From contig NZ_JXXK01000040.1 in the NCBI RefSeq assembly GCF_000949455.1, positions 1 to 29,564 on the forward strand: a DNA stretch of 29,564 nt. Reading direction: 5' to 3'. Within the stretch, counting starts at the first letter, position 1, and each line of letters opens with the position of its first letter. The DNA comes from Ruthenibacterium lactatiformans (GTDB lineage Bacteria > Bacillota > Clostridia > Oscillospirales > Ruminococcaceae). The notes under the pieces were generated by a model, which ran no database searches, was not told where the DNA came from, and saw only the letters and a program-made list of their open reading frames with translations. Of the stretch, positions 23,319 to 29,549 are shown piece after piece. Position numbers and translations under genes: made by a program.

Positions 23319-23726
23319 TTACCTCTCGAAAAAGGAAAAGCGGCCGGGATCACCCAGCCGCTCGTCCTTTGGTTTTATTTTCGGGTCGCAGGGCAGCGAG
23401 TACAGCCGCCCGTCCCTTTCTTCAAATTTTTCCGGAAAGTGCAGACGCCGCGAATACCGCTGCGCCTGCTCCCGCGTCAGCCCCACAAACCGGCCCCTTC
23501 GGCTGCCGCACACGATGAACCGCCCCTGTACAAGGCCGATGCTGCCCAGCGTCCGGTTGTACGGCTTTTCTGCATCCCCTCCGTACACGGCGGCGATCAC
23601 CGTATTGTCAAAGGGAAACGCTGCGGTATACTGTTCCGACTCTAAAATAGCCGTAAGGGCCGTGGGGGTATTCTCTATGTCTGCCTCATAGGGCGAATAC
23701 CCCGGCTCTACGATCAAAACTTTCAA
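23319..23726 (-). CDS. DUF3846 domain protein
   Basis: A 135-residue protein whose first part (MKVLIVEPGYSPYEADIEN, then FPFDNTVIAAVYGGD and PYNRTLG) matches DUF3846, a small domain of unknown function in Firmicutes phages and conjugative elements. The start is TTG at 23726, with GAGGTG seven bases upstream; no better ATG exists. The C-terminal part (about 85-135) is basic and Arg-rich. It is the first gene of a tight set (23726 to 17713) and is preceded by a 222-bp gap that separates it from the zinc-motif gene. Confidence 0.75.
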   Translation of the reverse strand: MKVLIVEPGYSPYEADIENTPTALTAILESEQYTAAFPFDNTVIAAVYGGDAEKPYNRTLGSIGLVQGRFIVCGSRRGRFVGLTREQAQRYSRRLHFPEKFEERDGRLYSLPCDPKIKPKDERLGDPGRFSFFER

Positions 23727-23905
23727 ATTCGCTTCACCTCATCGTTCATTAACTTTTGTTTTTACTCTGGGAGTTTCAATGCTTCGTGATATGTGTGTCA
23801 TGCTTGCCTATGGGACTTAAAACACAATGGCAATGGCTTGAAATATATACTTGGACACACCCATATTGGGCACAAATTGTCCGCCCTCCTTTATTCCATA
23901 AAATT

Positions 23906-23929
23906 AGAGCACCTGAAATCGGGTGCTCT
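23906..23929 (-). terminator. Stem-loop after the zinc-motif gene
   Basis: AGAGCACC (23906-23913) pairs perfectly with GGTGCTCT (23922-23929), loop of eight. On the minus strand it begins 20 bp after the stop at 23949 and is followed by AATTTTA, a weak U-run. The rest of the 222-bp gap down to 23727 holds no convincing gene. Confidence 0.5.
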
Positions 23930-23948
23930 GCAAGTGATATTCTGTTTT

Positions 23949-24701
23949 TCAGATATAGGGTTCATCATCGTCTGCATCTTCATCATTCTCAAAGTATTGC
24001 AGTAAATCCAACGCCAGTTCGTTGACACGAATGGGGATGTCAAAGCCCTTCATTTGCTGTTTTTCACCATTTGAGTAACTGACTGAAACCGACCATGAGG
24101 GTTGTCCTTCATCCTCAGAAACTTCTATATCAGCAAGATCTTCTTCCTCGCCCAATACATCGGGCATTTCTTGAGAAAAATCTTCTTCCCAGCAGAATAT
24201 CTCGTACGCATTGACGATGCGGTTAAGCAGTTTTCTCATTTCTTTCGCCGTCAGTTCGATTGTATTGGAGGCTCCAGCTTGGGTGCATGAGATGAGCCTT
24301 GTTTTGCGGTCAAGAATAAACATGATCTGTGCATCAAAGGAATCGCCATACTCGTCCCACAATTCATCCTGGACAACAAATGTCATCTCGCTGATATGAA
24401 GCTGCTGTTTTCGTTCGTTTCTCTCAGCATAAGGGAAATGCTCCGCGTAAACCATTTGGGCGGCCTCTGCAATTTCAGGGCATTTGTCCTTTTGCAGTCC
24501 TTTGAGCCATGCTTTCTGTTCCGCAGACAAACGGTATGGGAGATTCATCAGCCGGGCCAAAGTCATTTCCCTGGAACGCTCCGCCGGTGACAACACCGCA
24601 CATTTTTTACAGATATGTGCGCTATGGCCTTTGCCGGAAAAACTCTCATTCGACTTATATTCTTCGCAGACCTTGCAATAGTGCCCATGCTTCTTTGCCA
24701 T
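23949..24701 (-). CDS. Zinc-motif protein with acidic tail, function unknown
   Basis: A 250-residue protein. Two CxxC pairs (C9-C12 and C31-C34 with KGHSAHICKKC) form a small zinc knuckle at the N-terminus, similar in look to the zinc-binding ends of HNH-type or ribbon proteins. A helical region with SAEQKAWLKGLQKDKCPEIA follows, then a strand-rich part (about 105-180), and the C-terminus is strongly acidic (ENDEDADDDEPYI). ATG 24701 has GGGG about ten bases upstream. It follows the AAA/DUF4143 ATPase by 47 bp. Base composition is a little more AT-rich than the flanking element genes, suggesting a separate origin. I do not recognise a function. Confidence 0.72.
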   Translation of the reverse strand: MAKKHGHYCKVCEEYKSNESFSGKGHSAHICKKCAVLSPAERSREMTLARLMNLPYRLSAEQKAWLKGLQKDKCPEIAEAAQMVYAEHFPYAERNERKQQLHISEMTFVVQDELWDEYGDSFDAQIMFILDRKTRLISCTQAGASNTIELTAKEMRKLLNRIVNAYEIFCWEEDFSQEMPDVLGEEEDLADIEVSEDEGQPSWSVSVSYSNGEKQQMKGFDIPIRVNELALDLLQYFENDEDADDDEPYI

Positions 24702-24748
24702 TCGTTAAGATCACCCCTTTTCTCTTATTTCTGTTTTCATACCGCTTC

Positions 24749-25972
24749 TCAGATGAGATTGCTGGGGATAAAACAATTATCCGCATCAATCGGAATGGGT
24801 TCCTCGCACATACAGATGATTCCACCGTTTCCACGGTTCAAGGATGCCTTGTCAAGCACGCTGTATTTCTTCACTTCGCGCCGGTCTGGTGCAGCGCTCT
24901 TTTTGATTTCCAACGGGTGGATGAAATTGTTTTCCTCCACAAAAACATCAATTTCCTTTGCATTGGAGTCACGGAAATAGGTGAGATTCACCTTGGACTT
25001 TGCATAAGCGTAGTTCTTCACAAGCTCCATTACGACATAATTTTCGTAGTAATGGCCGCTTGCAGCACCGTTTCGCAGGGTATCCGGCGTCAACCACATG
25101 GAAAGATACGCACACAATCCGGTATCGCAGAAGTACAGCTTCGGAGTCTTACTGAGCCGTTTTAGCTCATTGTTGGAATACGGCGCAAGCAGATAAATGA
25201 TATGAAGCCCCACCAGCACTTTCAGCCATTCCTTTGCCGTGCTCGGTGCAATATCTGCGGATTCCGCAAGTGTAGAGTAATTGACCTGTTCCGAAACAAG
25301 GGATGCGCAGCCCACCAGAAATTTTCGGAAACGTACTGCATCCGTAATGCCGCCTGCCTCAGTCACATCCCGCATCAGATAAGTGTCGATATATGAATTG
25401 AAATATTCCTGCCGAAGCTCATTGTCCACACCCTGCACCTGGGGCATACCGCCCTCCCAAATATGATTGAATACACGAATCACATCATTTTTGGGCACTT
25501 TACGCTGTCTTGCCTGTAAGGTGGCAAGTGAGAAGTCCAAATCCGTGTCAAACACAAGCCCGGCTTTTTCTCTTTCGGACAGGCTGTACAGTTCCAATAT
25601 CCCGATCCTTCCTGCAAGCGTTTCACGCACTCGCTCCATCATTTTGTACTGCTGCGATCCTGTCAGCCAAATAAGACCTTTCTCGTCGCTCTCATCACAA
25701 ATTACCTTGATCTGTTCAAAAAGCTCAGGTGCTTTTTGAACCTCATCAATCAGAATCGGCGGCTTGTAGGTCTGGAAGAACAGCACAGGGTCGCTTTGAG
25801 CCAGTTCTCTTGCCATTGCGTTATCCATCGTGACATAGGTTCTGTCACTGTCAGCTAAATGCTTCAGCATGGTTGTTTTTCCTACCTGTCTTGCACCGGT
25901 CACAAGGATAACTTTGAAAAAAGCATTGAGTTTCAGAAATTTCCGTTCCAGCTCTCGTGTAATATATGCCAT
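24749..25972 (-). CDS. AAA-family ATPase with DUF4143 domain
   Basis: A 407-residue protein of the family with an N-terminal AAA_14 ATPase and C-terminal DUF4143. Walker A is GARQVGKT (26-33) and Walker B ILIDEVQ (73-79); a sensor-like TGSQQ lies near 105. The C-terminal part (about 200-400) has ITDAVRFRKFLVGCASLVSE, a winged-helix-like stretch (TLAESADIAPSTAKEWLKVL) and the DUF4143 end with LEIKKSAAPDRREVKKY, reminiscent of a nuclease-fold core. ATG 25972 has GGAG eight bases upstream; an in-frame extension lacks one. It has its own promoter (26047-26019). The role of this family is unknown; it is common in Bacteroidetes, Firmicutes and archaea and often mobile. Confidence 0.88.
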   Translation of the reverse strand: MAYITRELERKFLKLNAFFKVILVTGARQVGKTTMLKHLADSDRTYVTMDNAMARELAQSDPVLFFQTYKPPILIDEVQKAPELFEQIKVICDESDEKGLIWLTGSQQYKMMERVRETLAGRIGILELYSLSEREKAGLVFDTDLDFSLATLQARQRKVPKNDVIRVFNHIWEGGMPQVQGVDNELRQEYFNSYIDTYLMRDVTEAGGITDAVRFRKFLVGCASLVSEQVNYSTLAESADIAPSTAKEWLKVLVGLHIIYLLAPYSNNELKRLSKTPKLYFCDTGLCAYLSMWLTPDTLRNGAASGHYYENYVVMELVKNYAYAKSKVNLTYFRDSNAKEIDVFVEENNFIHPLEIKKSAAPDRREVKKYSVLDKASLNRGNGGIICMCEEPIPIDADNCFIPSNLI

Positions 25973-25996
25973 AACGCATCTCCATTTCGCATTTTT

Positions 25997-26028
25997 ATGA
26001 TAATCTGTGTTCAATCGCATTTTATCAT
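25997..26028. promoter_or_regulatory. Inverted repeat overlapping the ATPase promoter
   Basis: ATGATAA (25997-26003) and TTATCAT (26022-26028) form a 7-bp inverted repeat; the right arm overlaps the -10 element at 26019-26024. Each arm also belongs to an imperfect direct repeat of the type ATAAAATGCG/ATAAAAATGCG on the minus strand. This is a plausible operator. Confidence 0.4.
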
Positions 26029-26047
26029 AATAGTTTTGCAAATTCAA
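26019..26047 (-). promoter_or_regulatory. Promoter of the ATPase and zinc-motif genes
   Basis: On the minus strand TTGAAT (26047-26042) and TAAAAT (26024-26019) are separated by exactly 17 bp and lie 47 bp before the ATG at 25972. Both hexamers match consensus at four and five positions. It makes the two-gene module independent of parAB. Confidence 0.55.
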
Positions 26048-26068
26048 GAGATGATATACATTATAGTC

Positions 26069-27019
26069 TTAACGCTCTTTCTCTCCACGCTGGCGCGCCC
26101 AGCTTGCCAGAAGTTTTACGATAACTTTCTTTTTCTGTTCGGGCGTATAGCTTTTCGGAAAGAATTGCTCGATCTCCTTTGCCGGAAGAGTTACTTTTCC
26201 TGTATCTCTGGTCTGCGCCTTTTCCTCCCGCATGATCGCAGCAATGTCCTGTTCGGACAGTCGGCCCTCCTGGCTGGCGCGTTTGAGACGCTGGGCCTGT
26301 GAAAGTGACGGTGTTACTTCCTCCGCCTGTAAAATGTCATAAAGCACGGCTTGTTCCTCCGTCCTTAAAAATGCAAGCTCATAGGCGGGATTGAATTTTA
26401 TCTCGTTGCCGTCCACCATTTCAAGCAGTTGGGGAATGAGTTCATTTAAACGGATATATCGTTGAACCTGTTTTGTACTTTCACCTGCATCTTGTGCGAT
26501 TTTTTCTACCGAATAAATAGATTTCAACTTCTGGCCAACTTGGCCAGAAGTTAAATCGGTCCGTTCCCCCTGCCGCTTCATAGCATCCAGTTTCATCTTA
26601 TACGCCCTCGCCTTCTCGCTGGGCAGCACATTTTCACGCTGCACATTGCTGTCTACCATCAGAATAACGGCGGTATCATCATCCATGTCCCGGACAATGA
26701 CGGGCATTTCCCGGATTCCCGCTTTCATACTGGCAAACTTGCGGCGGTGTCCCGCCACGATCTCATAGCCCCCCGCTGCGCGCGGGCGCACAAGGCCCGG
26801 TATCAATACGCCGTGCTGCGTGATGCTCTCCGCCAGCTTCTCCATTTCTTCATCATCCCGTACCTGAAACGGATGCCCCGGAAAATTGTGCAGCTCCGAG
26901 ACCGGCAGCATCATAACACGCTCCTGCGTTTGTGCCTCCAGCGCCCGTTCATCGCTGGTGCTGAACAGGTCAGCGAGTGGGGGCAAACCCGCCCCGCCCA
27001 AGCTCTTTCTTGCGGCCAA
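26069..27019 (-). CDS. parB: ParB-family partition protein
   Basis: A 316-residue ParB/Spo0J-type protein. The ParB domain (about 35-130) shows VLIPGLVRP (71-79) and the GHRR motif (90-93, usually GERR), then NVQRENVLPSEKARAY. The helix-turn-helix region (about 165-215) has SVEKIAQDAGESTKQVQRYI and LNELIPQLL. It begins with TTG at 27019, nine bases after GGGGAGG, and overlaps the end of parA by 50 bp. It binds a parS-type site and works with ParA to segregate or stabilise the element. The coding sequence contains a 27-bp palindrome (26526-26552) over codons 156-165. The ATPase gene follows but has its own promoter. Confidence 0.92.
   Translation of the reverse strand: MAARKSLGGAGLPPLADLFSTSDERALEAQTQERVMMLPVSELHNFPGHPFQVRDDEEMEKLAESITQHGVLIPGLVRPRAAGGYEIVAGHRRKFASMKAGIREMPVIVRDMDDDTAVILMVDSNVQRENVLPSEKARAYKMKLDAMKRQGERTDLTSGQVGQKLKSIYSVEKIAQDAGESTKQVQRYIRLNELIPQLLEMVDGNEIKFNPAYELAFLRTEEQAVLYDILQAEEVTPSLSQAQRLKRASQEGRLSEQDIAAIMREEKAQTRDTGKVTLPAKEIEQFFPKSYTPEQKKKVIVKLLASWARQRGEKER
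26526..26552. repeat. Perfect 27-bp palindrome inside parB, parS candidate
   Basis: AACTTCTGGCCAA (26526-26538), a central C (26539) and TTGGCCAGAAGTT (26540-26552) form 13-bp perfect arms. It encodes L-T-S-G-Q-V-G-Q-K-L around residues 156-165 of ParB. A related half-site, TTGCCAGAAGTT, lies at 26104-26115 near the end of the same gene. A centromere site within the parB gene is known from Bacillus subtilis spo0J. The sequence differs from the chromosomal parS consensus. Confidence 0.5.
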
Positions 27020-27791
27020 GCGTCAGCACCTCCCCTGCAAGCTGTTCGTAGGCCAGCGTTGCCTTGCCCCTGGGGTCGTAGTCAAAAATGCTTTTTCCAA
27101 AGGATGGGCTTTCCGCCGCCCGGACGCACATGGGAATCTCTGTCTTAAAAATATGCACATTCGCTCCGTATGCGTCGCGCAGCATGGCGCTCACATCACG
27201 GGAAAGGTTCGTGCGGTTGTCTACCAAAGTCAAAACGATACCCTCTATTTTCAGACGCGGGTTTTGCCGCCGCTGCACCTTGTCGATGGTGCGTATGAGC
27301 TGAAGCAGGCCGCGCATGGAAAAGTATTGCGCCTGCACCGGGATCAGCACGCTGTCGGCTGCCGATAACGCATTGACAGGCATCATCCCCAACGACGGCG
27401 GGCAGTCGATCAACGCATAGTCATACTTTCCACGAACATCATCCAGAAAGGTTTTCAGAATGCGTTCCCGGCTCATCGCGTTCACGAGTTCCACTTCTAC
27501 GCTGGACAGGTCGATGCTGGAGGGAACGAAATCAAGCCCTTCCGGATGGCTCTGTATGTATCCACCTGTTTTATATGGTAGATCATTGATGATACAGTGC
27601 ATCGCTGCAGACAAGGTGTTTTGTAACTCGTCCGGATTCTCCACACCGAGATATTTTGTGGCGTCCGCCTGTGAATCCGCGTCGATCAGCAGCACGCGCT
27701 TACCCTGCCGGGCCAGCGCCACGCTGAGGGATACCGCTGTTGTTGTTTTTCCCACGCCGCCCTTTTGGTTTGAAATTGCAATGGTTTTCAT
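26970..27791 (-). CDS. parA: ParA-family partition ATPase
   Basis: A 273-residue Walker-type ATPase. The deviant Walker A is KGGVGKTT (10-17), the A' motif LLIDADSQAD (34-43) and Walker B YALIDCPPS (125-133). The length and lack of an N-terminal DNA-binding domain place it with Soj-type ParA. It drives partition of DNA together with ParB. ATG 27791 has GGGAGG seven bases upstream and overlaps the stop of the 38-residue membrane peptide (ATGA); its end overlaps parB. On integrated elements parAB often stabilises the excised circular form. Confidence 0.94.
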   Translation of the reverse strand: MKTIAISNQKGGVGKTTTAVSLSVALARQGKRVLLIDADSQADATKYLGVENPDELQNTLSAAMHCIINDLPYKTGGYIQSHPEGLDFVPSSIDLSSVEVELVNAMSRERILKTFLDDVRGKYDYALIDCPPSLGMMPVNALSAADSVLIPVQAQYFSMRGLLQLIRTIDKVQRRQNPRLKIEGIVLTLVDNRTNLSRDVSAMLRDAYGANVHIFKTEIPMCVRAAESPSFGKSIFDYDPRGKATLAYEQLAGEVLTLGRKKELGRGGFAPTR

Positions 27792-27904
27792 TTCCGTTCC
27801 TCCCAGTCGTCTCTTTCACTTCTTGCTCCCACAACGATGCAGGCATATCCTATGAAGGCCATAAACAGGCCGGCCGCAACCAGCAGCCAATTCAAAACGT
27901 TCAC
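27788..27904 (-). CDS. 38-residue single-span membrane peptide
   Basis: A short open frame joined to its neighbours at both ends: the GTG start (27904) overlaps the stop of the Toprim gene, and the TGA stop overlaps the ATG of parA. GGGGG lies eight bases before the start. The peptide has one hydrophobic helix (about residues 4-27; LNWLLVAAGLFMAFIGYACI) followed by a charged tail (SERDDWEERK). The exact interlocking of start and stop codons supports a real gene used for translational coupling. Function unknown. Confidence 0.65.
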   Translation of the reverse strand: MNVLNWLLVAAGLFMAFIGYACIVVGARSERDDWEERK

Positions 27905-28830
27905 CGCTCTGTCCCCCTTTCCCGTGACAACTCCTTTTGCAGAAGCTCGTTATAGTCCTTCACGCCATGCGGGATACAGCTTTCCACCAAATATCCCCGC
28001 GCAGCATATTCTTCCTCCAACCGGGCGGCATGTTCCCGCCCCGCTTTATCGTTGTCCGTACATATCCTCAGATGTGTCACGCCGGGATGCGATTTCAAAA
28101 AGGTCTCAATGGGCAGCATCGAAAGGCCGTCCAGAGAAAGATAGTGCTGCTCCCGCCAGGCTGCTCCGCGCCGGATGCGTAAAGACGCATCTGACATTGC
28201 GTCGATTGGGGACTCATACAGCGCAAGCGTACTTGCCCCTTCTTTTTCTGCCGGAATGCAGAATGGATGGCGTTTGTCGCTGCCCGTTACATTTCCGCGA
28301 AAAAATCCCTGTGTTCCCCGCAGCCCCGCATGGACCGGATTTCCCGATTCGTCAAAGCCCACAAAAACACAGTTCGTGTATTCCCGTTCTGCTGTCCTGC
28401 GGTTTGTGCCATAGACGCGGCCTGTATGAAAGCAGAATGCAAGGACTTCATCGCAGACGCCGCGCCCCGCCAGGTACTGATATGCTTTGAAATTATCGCC
28501 GCGCGGCGGTAATGCAAACCCGCTGTTCTTTTCCTCAGTTACAGGCGGAGAAGAAAGGAAAGGCGCATCCGCGCAGACGATCTGCACCGCACGAACAAAA
28601 TCATACCCCTCTACTTTTATGAGGTACTGCACCGCCGTTGTTCCTCCCACGCCCCTGCTGTGCCAATTCCATTTTCCATTGACACTCACCTTCAAACTGT
28701 CATGGCCGCAGTGCGCATACTCCGTACGCCCTACACGTTTGAACCGTTCAGGCTGGTGGCGCAGCAGAAAAGCCAGCGTATTCACCTCTTTGGCCGCTCT
28801 GACTTGTTCTTCCGTTACATATGGCTTCAC
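27901..28830 (-). CDS. DnaG/Toprim-like protein (DUF3991 type)
   Basis: A 309-residue protein related to primases of mobile elements. The N-terminal part (about 25-90; YAHCGHDSLKVSVNGKWNWH then GVGGTTAVQYLIKVEGYDF) resembles the zinc-finger end of DnaG but lacks the full set of cysteines. DUF3991-type sequence lies at about 110-185. The Toprim domain (about 200-300) has catalytic E206 in LYESPID and the D-N-D motif at 259-261 (CTDNDKAGREHA). No primase catalytic core is seen, so it may assist replication or priming rather than make primers alone. An ATG at 28839 has the AAGGAG directly against it; GTG 28830 has nine-base spacing and was chosen. It is the first gene of the parAB transcript. 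Confidence 0.85.
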   Translation of the reverse strand: MKPYVTEEQVRAAKEVNTLAFLLRHQPERFKRVGRTEYAHCGHDSLKVSVNGKWNWHSRGVGGTTAVQYLIKVEGYDFVRAVQIVCADAPFLSSPPVTEEKNSGFALPPRGDNFKAYQYLAGRGVCDEVLAFCFHTGRVYGTNRRTAEREYTNCVFVGFDESGNPVHAGLRGTQGFFRGNVTGSDKRHPFCIPAEKEGASTLALYESPIDAMSDASLRIRRGAAWREQHYLSLDGLSMLPIETFLKSHPGVTHLRICTDNDKAGREHAARLEEEYAARGYLVESCIPHGVKDYNELLQKELSRERGTER

Positions 28831-28867
28831 TCGTTCCATCTCCTTCTTTTAATTTCTCTGTATATAC

Positions 28868-28904
28868 AAAAAGTGCAGTCCAAAACTTGAACTACACTTG
28901 ATTT
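28868..28904. terminator. Bidirectional stem-loop upstream of the Toprim gene
   Basis: AAGTGCAGTCC (28871-28881) and GAACTACACTT (28889-28899) pair over 11 positions with two mismatches that become G-U pairs on the minus strand. A five-base A-run (28868-28872) and a five-base T-run (28901-28905) flank it, so it has terminator form in both directions. On the minus strand it lies about 40 bp before the GTG start, thus in the leader. Confidence 0.45.
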
Positions 28905-28905
28905 T

Positions 28906-29234
28906 TCTGTATTCTCTTTTCCGCCTGTATCTTTTTACGGGCTTGTTTGGGGGTGGGTTCGGGAGGGGAATATTTTAAAAATATTCTCATGAGACCATAC
29001 ACTTCCCCCATTTTTGAACTATCAAAATTTGTCAACCGAAAGTGGTAAATGCGTCTGTTATTTTGCTTCAAAATGCGTTATAATGGTTAAAATTGAATCA
29101 TGCCTTTAGGTTGTTGGACGCTGCTATGGATTTGACAGACCAACGTGGAAAAAGCGCGGCACAATGCGCTTTTATACGCACTTTGAAAGGGTTATAACGA
29201 CGTATTTTAACCTTGTTTGCCCTTTCAAAAGTAC
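28906..29234. other. Non-coding end region with several dyads
   Basis: About 330 bp without a gene. It contains a palindrome GAATATTTT-A-AAAATATTC (28968-28986), a hairpin AAAAGCGC/GCGCTTTT (29150-29157/29166-29173) and a perfect -10 box TATAAT on the plus strand (29079-29084) with a weak -35 (TGTTAT, 29056-29061). The region lies between the parAB operon and the att site, where integrase or replication-control binding sites are expected. A promoter for the Toprim-parA-parB operon must also lie here or in the stretch just below; none with both hexamers was convincing. Confidence 0.5.
29180..29232. repeat. Inverted repeat next to the att core
   Basis: ACTTTGAAAGGG (29180-29191) and CCCTTTCAAAAGT (29220-29232) are inverted copies differing by one extra T, separated by 28 bp. 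The right arm ends two bases before the tRNA-derived core at 29235. This is a possible integrase or excisionase arm site. Confidence 0.45.
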
Positions 29235-29291
29235 GACTCAAAATCCGTTGGTGGCAACACCGTGTGGGTTCAAGTCCCACCACCGGCACCA
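29235..29291 (+). other. 3' half of a tRNA-Leu(CAA) gene: att site, element right end
   Basis: GACTCAAAATCCG (29235-29247) is an anticodon loop and 3' stem with CAA anticodon; a long variable arm (GGTG-GCAA-CACC, about 29250-29261) marks a class II tRNA; GTGGG-TTCAAGT-CCCAC (29264-29280) is the T-arm; CACCGGC plus ACCA (29281-29291) is the acceptor end with encoded CCA. The 5' side of the anticodon stem does not pair (TACGA against TCCGT), and no D-arm or 5' acceptor strand precedes it. So only the 3' half is present, as left by a tyrosine integrase crossing over near the anticodon loop. Confidence 0.82.
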
Positions 29292-29295
29292 GTCG

Positions 29296-29336
29296 AAAGC
29301 CTCGACGCGTAAGTCGCGTTCGAGGCTTTTCTTTTT
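29296..29336 (+). terminator. Terminator of the target tRNA gene
   Basis: AAAGCCTCGACGCG (29296-29309) pairs with CGCG-T-TCGAGGCTTT (29315-29329; one bulged T) and is followed by TTTTCTTTTT. It begins five bases after the CCA end of the tRNA fragment and is the natural terminator of the chromosomal tRNA gene, which supports that sequence to the right is chromosome. Confidence 0.8.
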
Positions 29337-29469
29337 ACTATGATTTAGTGTTCGCGCTCAAGCGGGCATCTATTTTGCCAACGCTTCCCAGATGAACATT
29401 CCGCAAACACCTACTTTTTCAAAGGCGTCTTTGCCGTAAGGGTGTGGCTGTGATGTCAAAACAGAACCT

Positions 29470-29500
29470 GATGAGCAAGGTGCTTTGTACCTTGCTCATC
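29470..29500. repeat. 12-bp perfect inverted repeat in the right flank
   Basis: GATGAGCAAGGT (29470-29481) and ACCTTGCTCATC (29489-29500) with a 7-nt loop. No long T-run follows in either direction. It may end a transcript or be an RNA structure in the chromosomal flank. Confidence 0.55.
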
Positions 29501-29532
29501 GAAGCTTTTATATTGCAGTTTGCCGTGTGTTT

Positions 29533-29549
29533 TTGTCCACAGTGGACAA
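29533..29549. repeat. 17-bp palindrome in the right flank
   Basis: TTGTCCAC-A-GTGGACAA is perfect. It contains TTGTCCACA, which resembles a DnaA-box form, and its inverted near copy. It may be an operator of a gene that starts beyond the window. Confidence 0.5.

Larger units (their letters stand above)
16648..29291. mobile_element. Decayed integrative/mobilizable element backbone; left limit unknown
   Basis: The stretch contains a mobC-like remnant, an oriT-like repeat cluster, element-type accessory genes (DUF3848 twice, DUF3846, PAPS-reductase-like), the remains of a giant helicase-type protein, parB, parA and a Toprim protein. It ends at the 3' half of a tRNA-Leu gene at 29235-29291, a classic integrase target. 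The right limit is thus well supported. The left limit given here is only the last recognisable backbone gene; the element may continue through the sugar locus and beyond the window. No integrase, relaxase, coupling protein or type IV secretion genes are visible, so by itself this part cannot move. Confidence 0.7.

Noticed and set aside
21580..23645. Long plus-strand frames opposite the element genes
   Set aside because: Low-complexity antisense frames; the minus-strand genes have ribosome sites and coupling.
23739..23801. 20-codon minus-strand frame ending at the DUF3846 ribosome site
   Set aside because: Very short, without a ribosome site, and overlaps control signals. A decayed cysteine-rich protein in this gap was considered but only a few residues fit.
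29098..29289. Minus-strand 63-codon frame beginning VVGLEPTRCC
   Set aside because: It is the antisense reading of the tRNA-Leu fragment, a well-known source of false GLEPTR proteins.
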